Assembly: GCA_949126835.1 (NCBI GenBank)
Contig: OX421497.1
Span: 16,735,823-16,799,822 of the forward strand
Length of the DNA stretch: 64,000 nucleotides
From: Anisus vortex
Lineage: Eukaryota; Mollusca; Gastropoda; Planorbidae
Direction: 5' to 3'
Shown: one piece after another, positions 45,561 to 56,068 of the stretch
Position numbering within the stretch: position 1 is the stretch's first letter
How the letters are laid out: every line of letters begins with the position of its first letter
The notes under the pieces: generated by a model
Told to the model about the DNA's origin: nothing
Seen by the model: the letters and a program-made list of their open reading frames with translations, nothing else
Databases searched by the model: none
Translations under genes and position numbers: made by a program

Positions 45561-46109
45561 AAAAACGCAAGACCACGGATATCTATATAGACCTTTTCAT
45601 TTTATTAATTATTCCAAAAAGAGGTCAATGTCTACGCATGCGCACTCGCTAGGGGGCAGAAGTTGTCAATAAAACCTTCTTCGCCTTTGTTATTTTACTG
45701 GGGGCCTAGTGGTTTTTAGGCGTAATTATATTAGCTTTTCATTTTACAAAAAAACTAATTCATAAAAACTTTATACCCAGAAGCTAGGGAGCGAACTGTA
45801 CTTTTCTTTTACCTTTTGAACCAGTTTTTAACCCAAAAAAACATTTATTATACATTCTAGGCCTAATGCGTCTATGGTTACCATGTTAATACAGATTGGC
45901 GTCGAGCGATCAGTAAATCGTCTTTAAGCATACAAATAAAATTTAACATAGTTATATATTTATAAAGCTTTGTTTGTGTTGAAGTATCAACGCGTAGGCT
46001 CTATTGTATTAAGTTATTATTTGTAGCAATAGAAATCGTAACTTTTAATTATTATATTTTTTTATCGTTCGATTTCGATGTCACAAAAGAACCTTGAAAA
46101 GTCAAAGTT
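45561..46109. other. No gene seen
   Basis: AT-rich unique sequence. Confidence 0.35.
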
Positions 46110-46870
46110 AAGCTCATCACAGTTTGATTCTGAAAAGGCCTAGGTCTATGTCCCATAGGGGCCATAGGCCTATGCTATTGTTTGACTTGTTCTGAGGTTT
46201 TATCGTTAAAATATTGTATGTAGAAGTAGTTAAGCGGGATTATAACATATTAGTAGGCCTAGACCTAGCTATAGGCTATATATTATAGGCGTTATAGGCT
46301 AAAGTAGCCTAAAGGCCTATATAAATTATAAATATAGGCTTATGGCTTATAAGATAGGCCTATAATAGCTATTATTTAATATAATATAGCATATCGAATC
46401 GGCCTGTCATATATAGTTAACTATAATAGGCCTAATTATTAGCCTGCCTATAGGCCTAGGCCTATTACTATTAGCCTATTAGCCTATTATAGTAGCCTAA
46501 AGGTTATAAGCTTAAACAGTTTAAACTATTAAACAATTGAAACTATTTACTATTTACTATAGAAAAGTGTTGATTAATAACCGATTGCAATTGCATGAAA
46601 TAATTAAGCGAATATGAAGGTAGGCTATGCTATATATTTGATATTTGCAAACAGGTGCGTGTTTTCTTCATGAATTTTTAGTTATAGGCCTGTTATTGAA
46701 TAATATTTCATGCATAGGACTAATGAAATGACAATATGAATAAGCCTATATATCTATAGGCCTATCATATTCAATATGGAAAACATAAGCCATAGGCCTA
46801 CGCCGACATACGGTCATAGGCCCGTCTATACGACATAGGCCTATATATATTATTATATTAGCCTCTTCCT
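46110..46870. repeat. AGGCCTA-rich degenerate palindromic region
   Basis: The motif TAGGCCTA or close forms occurs at least a dozen times on irregular spacing, with TATA-rich DNA between (examples near 46138, 46165, 46255, 46310, 46350, 46428, 46450, 46760, 46795, 46835). It has no fixed period, no long frames, and very high local self-complementarity. Confidence 0.7.
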
Positions 46871-47505
46871 ACGAACAATATATATTTTTTTAAAGTTTAA
46901 CATAATATTTGCTATGGCTATGGCTATGGTTTTTATATTCGTGAAGATGCATCGGCTCTTGCCTCTGTCGCTAAAGTCTCTATCAAACATTCAACATGAA
47001 ATTGAAATATATCTAGAATTAGGCCTATATTTGCCTTTTTATTAATCAAAACGAGCGATCTAGGTCTAGGGCTAAGTTAAGCAATAGCTTGAATAGCCGA
47101 CAGTAATAAAAGCATTATAGGCCTAATTATTATTTTTTCGATACAAAACTAGTTCTAAACGTAATTTTTTTTTTACATTGAAGAAACTCAACAAAAAGTA
47201 ATGACACAGTGATCACGATAGAATCGACCATAATATTAAGGTCCAAAGCATAGAGTCCAGGTCTAAAAAAAACTTTAGTAAAATACTATATGGAAAGAAG
47301 AAACAAAAATCTTTGTGCCCTCAAAAGAAATATATGTCAGTGAGTCTCTAGACCACGCCTCTTTTCCGGGGTGAAACTAAAAAGGTCTATATATAAAGTA
47401 GAATGTGTGTGTGTTCAACTAATCATTTAATTAAATTAAAGACACGTGACCTTATTGTCTCTAATTTTAGTTTTTCGATTTCACTTCGGACATGTGTCTC
47501 CGATA
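46871..47505. other. No gene seen
   Basis: AT-rich. Isolated AGGCCTA motifs continue to about 47120. Nothing else recognised. Confidence 0.35.
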
Positions 47506-47563
47506 TTCTTCTTCTTCTTCTTCTTCTTCTTCTTCTTCTTCTTCTTCTTCTTCTTCTTCTTCT
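47506..47563. repeat. (TTC)n trinucleotide microsatellite
   Basis: About 19 perfect TTC units, read as poly-Leu, poly-Phe, poly-Arg or poly-Glu depending on frame. The surrounding 60-85-codon frames exist because of it. Confidence 0.97.
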
Positions 47564-47908
47564 GCGTTCCATTTCGCTTTCCTTTGCTGTGTCAGACTGT
47601 CTGTCCTGTTTCTCTGACAAACCGGGCTGTTGTCTGTAGGAATGGCTTTGGGCCCCAAAGCTTTTCCTCCATTGTGGCTCCCAATTTTTTAAATTTCAAT
47701 TAATATTACTTAAAAAAAATTATTGTAGGCTAAGTCCACGTGCAACGCCGGGCAATTTAGATTTGTGTTAAATACAAAAAACTTGCCTATTTTTTTTTTT
47801 ACCTGATTACAATCTTTATTTTAAATTACTTTCCTAAAAGTTTTCAGTAAAAAATAATCTTTTTTTAAATTATTAGATTTATAGCTTTCTGTTCATTGTA
47901 GTTTATAG
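47564..47908. other. No gene seen; AACGCCGGG motif
   Basis: AACGCCGGGCAATTTAG at 47744-47760 recurs as AACGCCGGGTAATTTAG at 48192-48208, on the far side of the SINE. Otherwise AT-rich. Confidence 0.45.
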
Positions 47909-48135
47909 TGACGCCTGCTGGTCCAGCGGTTAGTTCACCGGACTGTCAACCAAAAACCAACTGACACGTCGCGGGTTCTAGCCCGGCCACCGGCGGATCC
48001 CTGTCGTCCTGCAGGAGTTTTGGGCCTGTAAACATATTTGCGCCAGCAGGCAGCATTGTGTTTACAGAGCGCACTGAGCATGCTAAAATAGCATGGATAG
48101 AAGCGCTATATAAGTAACCAATTTAATTTAATTTA
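47909..48135 (+). mobile_element. tRNA-derived SINE, family 2
   Basis: The head has an A box CTGGTCCAGCGGTTAG (47919-47934) and a B-box-like GCGGGTTCTAGCCC (about 47972-47985), the internal RNA polymerase III promoter layout of tRNA genes. The body includes CGGATCCCTGTCGTCCTGCA. The tail GAGCGCACTGAGCATGCTAA, TAGCATGGATAGAAGCGC, TATATAA matches the LINE 3' end at 45495-45545 and is followed by an ATTTA-rich tail. It has no coding. A short match to its head (TTGACAGTCCGGTGAAC) is on the minus strand near 31771-31787. Confidence 0.85.
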
Positions 48136-48430
48136 ATTTAATAACATTTTAACCTGTAGCTTATACAGGCCTGTTTTATTTCCCCCCGGGTAACGCCGGG
48201 TAATTTAGCTTGTTATATGAAGGCCTACAAAATAAGATATCTAGTATTGTATTTAAAACTAAAATAGATATTCCATTTCAAAAAAAGGATCATTATTCAA
48301 ACGATGAGATTACGATCTTAAAAGGCGGATAGAAAAAATAAATAAAAATATTGTAAACACATGGAAATAAAATGAAAATAACAAAGCACAGGGTAATGGT
48401 GTGTGGGGGTGGGGGGAGGGGGGGAGGGGG
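48136..48430. other. No gene seen
   Basis: AT-rich spacer ending in a G-rich patch (48405-48430). Confidence 0.35.
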
Positions 48431-49800
48431 GAATCTGATCTACTGCCTTCTACATTCACAGTCTCTGTTATTTCATTGTAAGCCAATAAGTCTGATCTAC
48501 TGACTTCTACTTTCACAGTGTCTGTTATTTCCTTGTGAGCCAATAAGTCTGATCTACTGACTTCTACTTTCACAGTGTCTGTTATTTCCTTGTGAGCCAA
48601 TAAGTCTGATCTACTGACTTCTACTTTCACAGTGTCTGTTATTTCATTGTAAGCCAATAAGTCTGATCTACTGACTTCTACTTTCACAGTGTCTGTTATT
48701 TCCTTGTGAGCCAATAAGTCTGATCTACTGACTTCTACTTTCACAGTGTCTGTTATTTCCTTGTGAGCCAATAAGTCTGATCTACTGCCTTCTACTTTCA
48801 CAGTGTCTGTTATTTCATTGTAAGCCAATAAGTCTGATCTACTGACTTCTACTTTCACAGTGTCTGTTATTTCCTTGTGAGCCAATAAGTCTGATCTACT
48901 GACTTCTACTTTCACAGTGTCTGTTATTTCCTTGTGAGCCAATAAGTCTGATCTACTGACTTCTACTTTCACAGTGTCTGTTATTTCATTGTAAGCCAAT
49001 AAGTCTGATCTACTGACTTCTACTTTCACAGTGTCTGTTATTTCCTTGTGAGCCAATAAGTCTGATCTACTGACTTCTACTTTCACAGTGTCTGTTATTT
49101 CATTGTAAGCCAATAAGTCTGATCTACTGACTTCTACTTTCACAGTGTCTGTTATTTCCTTGTGAGCCAATAAGTCTGATCTACTGACTTCTACTTTCAC
49201 AGTGTCTGTTATTTCCTTGTGAGCCAATAAGTCTGATCTACTGCCTTCTACTTTCACAGTGTCTGTTATTTCATTGTAAGCCAATAAGTCTGATCTACTG
49301 ACTTCTACTTTCACAGTGTCTGTTATTTCCTTGTGAGCCAATAAGTCTGATCTACTGACTTCTACTTTCACAGTGTCTGTTATTTCCTTGTGAGCCAATA
49401 AGTCTGATCTACTGACTTCTACTTTCACAGTGTCTGTTATTTCATTGTAAGCCAATAAGTCTGATCTACTGACTTCTACTTTCACAGTGTCTGTTATTTC
49501 CTTGTGAGCCAATAAGTCTGATCTACTGCCTTCTACTTTCACAGTGTCTGTTATTTCCTTGTGAGCCAATAAGTCTGATCTACTGACTTCTACTTTCACA
49601 GTGTCTGTTATTTCCTTGTGAGCCAATAAGTCTGATCTACTGACTTCTACTTTCACAGTGTCTGTTATTTCCTTGTGAGCCAATAAGTCTGATCTACTGC
49701 CTTCTACATTCACAGTGTCTGTTATTTCCTTGTGAGCCAATAAGTCTGATCTACTGCCTTCTACATTCACAGTGTCTGTTATTTCCTTGTGAGCCAATAA
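48431..49800. repeat. 57-bp minisatellite with higher-order structure, 24 copies
   Basis: Units contain CTGATCTACTGACTTCTACT and CACAGTGTCTGTTATTTCC. One minus frame is open over the whole array (495 codons, 19-residue repeat such as AHKEITDTVKVEVSRSDLL) and continues into unrelated low-complexity residues. As 57 is a multiple of three, any stop-free frame of one unit stays open. Copies differ at three sites (CATTGTAAG/CCTTGTGAG, GACTT/GCCTT, ACTTTC/ACATTC). The HK-HK-YN subtype order recurs with a three-unit (171-bp) period. Confidence 0.97.
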
Positions 49801-50448
49801 GAAAGAAAAAAATTACGAGCCGGCCTTGATGAAAACAAACAAAGGTCATCTTTTCTTTTAATGTGGACAATAACGTCTGGCACTAACCCGCCGTCCAGAT
49901 CTTGGAATGTCATGAATGAAGGAGTAGGACACACTCACACAAACACACATAAACACATACACAGACACACATAAACACACACACATTCACACAAGGGTCA
50001 ACAAATCTAACCACGTGACTTGAAGTGACGCCCATTCAGTTGACCATTAAATTAAGTTAATTACACAAACACGCAATCGATGCCCTCCCCACCCCCACTT
50101 TTCCCCGCTCTACTCCTGCCCTCCTCCCCAGGGTCACTTGTTAGCGTCTCGATTCTGGTGGGTTGACCCAATTTCGCTTCTCACCTCACCCCCGTCCCCA
50201 CCGTATCTTCACCCCCGCGCGCTTGCTTGCTTGACATGCGTTGTCTATTTATAGCTTCATCGCTAGATGAATGTTTAATGCCAGAGTCAGCAGAAGATAA
50301 ACCCCATAGCTGATACCTGACATCATTCTGTCATGTTTATCCACACCCCCCCTCCCCATCTCCCACATTCTGCAATTGTTGCAAGAGACACAAAGCCAGG
50401 TATACAGGTATATCTAGAAATAAATAAACCAACGACGTGCTGGCTCTT
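49801..50448. other. No gene seen; CA-rich patch
   Basis: Contains interrupted CACACA at 49929-49995 and C-rich text at 50080-50220. No coding signal. Confidence 0.4.
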
Positions 50449-50634
50449 TTACAGCTACCTGTCCTTTATTCATTATACACAGTTACAAAGGCTCTGTAAC
50501 ACTACAGTTTTTACAGCTACCTGTCCTTTATTCATTATACACAGTTACAAAGGCTCTGTAACACTACAGTTTTTACAGCTACCTGTCCTTTATTCATTAT
50601 ACACAGTTACAAAGGCTCTGTAACACTACAGTTT
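50449..50634. repeat. 62-bp minisatellite, 3 copies
   Basis: Three essentially identical copies containing CAGCTACCTGTCCTTTATTC and GTTACAAAGGCTCTGTAACA. The latter includes the inverted repeat GTTACA...TGTAAC. The 96-codon plus frame is repeat-derived. Confidence 0.95.
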
Positions 50635-50834
50635 TCGTTCAAGTTTAGTTGATAGAGAAATAGAGAAAATATTTCTGTAGCAGACAAAATTATTCCTTCC
50701 TTTCGTAAATTATTCATGCCTTCTATCATCCACCATCTAAGTTTAAAATGATGGCATCCGTTTTGTCTTGGACGCGATGGGTGGGGGAAGGGGAAGGGGT
50801 GGCAGTTTGATAGCGTAAGTAGAGTATACCTTTT

Positions 50835-50906
50835 AGTGGGGTTAGTGTGGCCAGCGCAATGCCCAGACGTTCATTTCTTCAACTCAAGCTAACTAAGGTA
50901 AGGTAC
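50835..50906 (-). mobile_element. SINE fragment, family 1
   Basis: GTGTGGCCAGCGCAATGCCC then CTAACTAAGGTAAGGTACC, the family core on the minus strand. It is cut by or adjoining a second copy. Confidence 0.65.
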
Positions 50907-50911
50907 CAAAC

Positions 50912-51105
50912 AGTAGCTCACGGCATACAAAGGGATTGTGTGGCCAGCACAGAGCCAAGCCTCGTTTATTGTTCCACGAATTAAGTTCAAGTAGACTAGA
51001 CCTCAGGAACCCATTCCCCAGGTTGGGAAAGAACATCTTAACCTTCACCAAGACTCGAACCAGGGATCTTTGGGTACGACTACCGTACGACAGCTCGTGC
51101 AAGAT
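50912..51105 (-). mobile_element. tRNA-derived SINE, family 1
   Basis: CTCACGGCATACAAAGGGAT, TGTGTGGCCAGCACAGAGCC and a distal CCTTCACCAAGACTCGAACC (complement of the B box) in minus orientation. It lies head-to-tail with the fragment just left. Confidence 0.75.
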
Positions 51106-51116
51106 CATCGTGCTTT

Positions 51117-51176
51117 ACTCTATTAGTTACACTAGTTGTGGTTTAACTCTATTAGTTACAGTAGTTGTTGTTTTAC
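51117..51176. repeat. 29-bp repeat, 2 copies
   Basis: CTCTATTAGTTACA(C/G)TAGTT is duplicated. Confidence 0.8.
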
Positions 51177-51254
51177 GGTTATACTCAATTTTGTATTCAC
51201 AACTATTATCATTAATAGAAAAAGAGTTAAAAGACATTTCTATCTTTTCTTGCC

Positions 51255-51897
51255 CCCCCCCCCCCTCTCCCCACCATTAGCATTCCGCCAAACATCTCCA
51301 ACTGAGTGTTTGGAAATAGAGTGCCCCCCTCCCCACCATTAGCATTCCTCCAAACATCTCCAACTGAGTGTTTGGAAATAGAGTGCCCCCCTCCCCACCA
51401 TTAGCATTCCTCCAAACATCTCCAACTGAGTGTTTGGAAATAGAGTGCCCCCCTCCCCACCATTAGCATTCCTCCAAACATCTCCAACTGATTGTTTGGA
51501 AATAGAGTGCCCCCCCCTCCCCACCATTAGCATTCCTCCAAACATCTCCAACTGATTGTTTGGAAATAGAGTGCCCCCCCTCCCCACCATTAGCATTCCT
51601 CCAAACATCTCCAACTGATTGTTTGGAAATAGAGTGCCCCCCCCCCTCCCCACCATTAGCATTCCTCCAAACATCTCCAACTGATTGTTTGGAAATAGAG
51701 TGCCCCCCCCTCCCCACCATTAGCATTCCTCCAAACATCTCCAACTGATTGTTTGGAAATAGAGTGCCCCCCCCTCCCCACCATTAGCATTCCTCCAAAC
51801 ATCTCCAACTGATTGTTTGGAAATAGAGTGCCCCCCCCCTCCCCACCATTAGCATTCCTCCAAACATCTCCAACTGAGTGTTTGGAAATAGAGTGCA
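51255..51897. repeat. About 62-bp minisatellite with variable C-runs, about 10 copies
   Basis: Units contain CCACCATTAGCATTCCTCCA, AACATCTCCAACTGA, (G/T)TGTTTGGAAATAGAGTG and a C-run that ranges from about 6 to 13. The C-run changes unit length and shuffles reading frames. A GAGTG/GATTG subtype separates the first, last and middle copies. Confidence 0.97.
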
Positions 51898-51929
51898 CTG
51901 TGGATGGTAAATGTGATGCACGGAGAGAT

Positions 51930-52251
51930 GGGTTTTATGAATGACCATCATCTACATTATATATATGTGTTTGTGTGTAAGTCTGTTTTATGAATGACCA
52001 TCATCTACATTATATATATGTGTTTGTGTGTAAGTCTGTTTTATGAATGACCATCATCTACATTATATATATGTGTTTGTGTGTAAGTCTGTTTTATGAA
52101 TGACCATCATCTACATTATATATATGTGTTTGTGTGTAAGTCTGTTTTATGAATGACCATCATCTACATTATATATATGTGTTTGTGTGTAAGTCTGTTT
52201 TATGAATGACCATCATCTACATTATGTATATGTGTTTGTGTGTAAGTCTGT
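51930..52251. repeat. 53-bp minisatellite, 6 copies
   Basis: Near-identical copies with TTTTATGAATGACCATCATC and ATATGTGTTTGTGTGTAAGT. Only the last has GTATATG for ATATATG. It starts about 30 bp after the previous array. Confidence 0.97.
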
Positions 52252-53141
52252 TTTGAATCAAAGTGTTTTCTTGAAAAAGCTTTTTTTTTTTAAGCGTGTT
52301 TGTTGTGTGTATTTACTTCAGTAGTACTTATGTGTATGAGTGAAGATGTGACTTTATTCAACATTGCGAGTGAGTACTTGTATGCTTAAATATACGTTAT
52401 GTCATAAGTACGCGTATGTGAGGGTATGTATATAAGTAACCCAGTTTGTGTGTATGTGTGTGATCAAGTACTGTTACTCTATGAACATCCCCTTTACTAC
52501 CATCACAACGCTATAACTCAACACAGGACTAGCCAGAAGGGATTAGTCATACATAAAAGGAAGATGAATGGTATATACTCTGTCTCCCACTTAGAATGTT
52601 GTTGTTTTGATATTGTTATTGTTATTGTTGTTGTTGTTCGTGGTGGTGTTTTGTACACAAAACTTGATGATATTATCTGAACAATCTGACCAGACGGATA
52701 CTTTAGTTAAACTACTAGTAGGCGGCCTGATATAATAGATGATTATATATATATTTATAGACTGGTGTTTCTCTAGAGATCTAGTTATAGAATGTATATA
52801 TAACATTCTAAAAATATATCATAGCATCCTTCCTATACAAAAAATAAAATTGTGTAAAAACAGAGAGAAAAGCATTTCCAAAGTATGTATTTTGATTCGC
52901 CGAAAGGTGTAGACTCTATTTCGATTAGTCCAGAGAGATGTTTTTCTTTATGTTTAAAAGATGTATTTTCATGTTCTCTGAAAATAATGTAATTCGATTT
53001 TCTCCAAAAAGATGTAGACTTTTTAAATATGTTTCAAAAGAACTATTTTAATAAGCTCCACAACAATGTCACTCGACATGTCTAAAAAGATTTATTTCGA
53101 TATTTCCAAAAGATGTTTTTTAAGGTTAAAAATAGTATCCC
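52252..53141. other. No gene seen; GTT patch and degenerate AAAAGATGT motif
   Basis: Contains GTT-rich repeats at 52597-52640. From 52880 to 53120 a loose CCAAAAGATGT / TTTCGAT motif recurs about every 30-60 bp, possibly a very old minisatellite. Confidence 0.45.
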
Positions 53142-53392
53142 GTCGGACCAAATTGATCCATAGGCCCGAGGAAGCAGCAACCAACAGTTTCTGTGGTCAC
53201 GGCATATTAGGGGATGTGTGGCCAGCACAATGCCCAGCCGCCTTTACTTTACCTTAACTAAAGTCATGTACCCATCAGAGCTTGGTCGACTCAGGGACAC
53301 CCGCAAGACACAGGAACAAATCCTAGCCTGCACCAGGAATCGAACCCAGTACCCTCGGTTCACCAGCCGAACGATCTGCCGCTTTTTAAATA
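53142..53392 (-). mobile_element. tRNA-derived SINE, family 1, full length
   Basis: Minus orientation: the right end carries the tRNA-like head (GCCTGCACCAGGAATCGAAC complement of the B box; GCCGAACGATCTGCCGC complement of the A-box side). The left end carries GTCGGACCAAATTGATCCAT. The core GTGTGGCCAGCACAATGCCC is intact. Plus frames over it are incidental. Confidence 0.9.
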
Positions 53393-54316
53393 GGAAAGAA
53401 AAAAAGACTTATCTCAAATATACAATCATTTCTTCTTGTGTTTTTCTGAGAACAGTCTTGTCTTAGAAACATTTTTTAAAAGCCCAGCCCCTTTACTTGT
53501 ATTGTTCTAGAACTCTCACAGTGAAATAGTTAAATCTCGGTATTATAAGTCTTATATAGTTTTAAAAGATTAATTCTCCCCCCCCCCCCCACACACACTT
53601 TTGAGCCCATCCACTTCCTGTCAAACAACCAATAGTGTAAGCTTATAACCATTCCAGAATAAACAATACATTCGTTGCATATATAAAAAAAACTGCATAA
53701 CATTAATGTTAATTCATATGTCTGTATTTATACTTTTGTTGTTGTTGTTGTTATAAGGTTTGAATTAGCAAGGTAGATTGCAATATTAGCAAGGTAGATT
53801 GCAATATTAGCCTACAACGTTTTAAAAAAAATAATTTTTTAAAGTAAAAGAAACAGAAGTATAAATAATGTTAAGAAATTCTTTGTGACATTCAGTAGGA
53901 AATCTTCCACTGTCATGTATTCTCTGACGACTGAACTATAATAATAATATCTTGTAAGATCATATTTTGCCAACAAGGAAGTTAGACTGTTTCAAGTTGT
54001 TGTTTTTCAAGCACAAATTTATCCCAGTTTTTAACTGAGCAATGAAAACTCCTGACTTTAATATCTTTTCGTTTTAGACCAAAGATGTTAATATTTATTA
54101 TAAACTTATTTCAGACAATTTTTTTGTATCAATTATAACACATGAAAATGTGTATGTTATGTAGTAGAACTAAATGGAAAAATTAAAGGTTTTAAGCACA
54201 TCCTGTGGTGACGATGGCGCCAAGGCAGGTACTCAAGTGACGCGACACAAGTCTCACGCCCTCCACATGCAAAACAACCACAACTGCAAACAAATAGAAA
54301 AACACTAACAATAACG
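53393..54316. other. No gene seen; small repeats
   Basis: Contains a C-run at 53578-53590, a GTT patch at 53737-53751 and a 23-bp segment (ATTAGCAAGGTAGATTGCAA) twice at 53765-53810. Otherwise AT-rich and unique. Confidence 0.4.
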
Positions 54317-55934
54317 ACCAAACTATAACACGACAGTAAGGCCAAACTATAACACGACAGTAAGGCCAAATATAACACGACAGTAAGGCCAAATATAACA
54401 CGACAGTAAGGCCAAATATAACATGGCAGTAAGGCCAAATATAACATGACAGTAAGGCCAAATATAACACGACAGTAAGGCCAAATATAACACGACAGTA
54501 AGGCCAAATATAACACGACAGTAAGGCCAAATATAACACGACAGTAAGGCCAAATATAACACGACAGTAAGGCCAAATATAACACGACAGTAAGGCCAAA
54601 TATAACATGGCAGTAAGGCCAAATATAACATGACAGTAAGGCCAAATATAACATGACAGTAAGGCCAAATATAACACGACAGTAAGGCCAAATATAACAC
54701 GACAGTAAGGCCAAATATAACATGGCAGTAAGGCCAAATATAACATGGCAGTAAGGCCAAATATAACACGACAGTAAGGCCAAATATAACACGACAGTAA
54801 GGCCAAATATAACACGACAGTAAGGCCAAATATAACACGACAGTAAGGCCAAATATAACATGACAGTAAGGCCAAATATAACATGACAGTAAGGCCAAAT
54901 ATAACATGACAGTAAGGCCAAATATAACATGACAGTAAGGCCAAATATAACACGACAGTAAGGCCAAATATAACATGACAGTAAGGCCAAATATAACATG
55001 ACAGTAAGGCCAAATATAACACGACAGTAAGGCCAAATATAACATGACAGTAAGGCCAAATATAACACGACAGTAAGGCCAAATATAACACGACAGTAAG
55101 GCCAAATATAACACGAATGTAAGGCCAAATATAACACGACAGTAAGGCCAAATATAACACGACAGTAAGGCCAAAATATAACACGACAGTAAGGCCAAAT
55201 ATAACACGACAGTAAGGCCAAATATAACACGACAGTAAGGCCAAATATAACACGACAGTAAGGCCAAATATAACACGACAGTAAGGCCAAATATAACACG
55301 ACAGTAAGGCCAAATATAATGCGACAGTAAGGCCAAATATAACACGACAGTAAGGCCAAATATAACACGACAGTAAGGCCAAATATAACACGACAGTAAG
55401 GCCAAAATATAACACGACAGTAAGGCCAAATATAACACGACAGTAAGGCCAAATATAACACGACAGTAAGGCCAAATATAACACGACAGTAAGGCCAAAT
55501 ATAACACGACAGTAAGGCCAAATATAACACGACAGTAAGGCCAAATATAACACGACTGTAAGGCCAAATAAAACACGACAGTAAGGCCAAATATAACACG
55601 ACAGTAAGGCCAAATATAACACGACAGTAAGGCCAAATATAACACGACAGTAAGGCCAAATATAACACGACAGTAAGGCCAAATATAACACGACAGTAAG
55701 TCCAAATATAACAGGACAGTAAGGCCAAATATAACACGACTGTAAGGCCAAATAAAACACGACAGTAAGGCCAAATATAACACGACAGTAAGGCCAAATA
55801 TAACACGACAGTAAGGCCAAATATAACACGACAGTAAGGCCAAATATAACACGACAGTAAGGCCAAATATAACACGACAGTAAGGCCAAATATAACACGG
55901 CAATAAGGCCAACTATAACACGACAGTAAGCCCA
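54317..55934. repeat. 23-bp minisatellite, about 70 copies
   Basis: Units around GCCAAATATAACACGACAGT plus AAG. Subtypes CATGACAG and CATGGCAG cluster at about 54420-55060. Two 24-bp units (extra A) lie at 55172 and 55402, and a CTGTAAGG/AAATAAAAC pair recurs exactly 184 bp apart (55551 and 55735; eight units). The unit has no minus-strand stop, so all three minus frames are open (521-592 codons) as a hydrophobic 23-residue repeat that would look like a multi-pass membrane protein. It is an artefact. Confidence 0.98.
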
Positions 55935-55956
55935 AAATCCTATTTATAGTCTAACC

Positions 55957-56068
55957 AGCGTTGGGGTAAAGTAAAGACGGTTGGGCATTGTTCTGGCCAC
56001 ACAATCACCTAGTATGTCATTGCCATGGTATCTTGTGACAAGTGCGTCACAAGGTCCTATAGACCAAA
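55957..56068 (+). mobile_element. SINE 3' part, family 1
   Basis: GTTGGGGTAAAGTAAAGACG, GGCATTGTTCTGGCCACACA, ATCACCTAGTATG and TAGACCAAATCGGACTTG are the distal family blocks in plus orientation. The head is missing. It begins about 20 bp after the 23-bp array. Confidence 0.72.

Noticed and set aside
47403..47703. Poly-Leu / poly-Glu / poly-Arg proteins
   Set aside because: They are all translations of one (TTC)n microsatellite.
48310..49797. 495-codon minus frame as a repeat-containing protein gene
   Set aside because: It is a 57-bp tandem array; one stop-free unit keeps the frame open. Its C-terminal extension is low-complexity and no promoter or splice context is visible.
54157..55935. 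592-codon hydrophobic 'membrane protein' frame
   Set aside because: All three minus frames are open with the same cyclic peptide, the hallmark of a stop-free 23-bp repeat.
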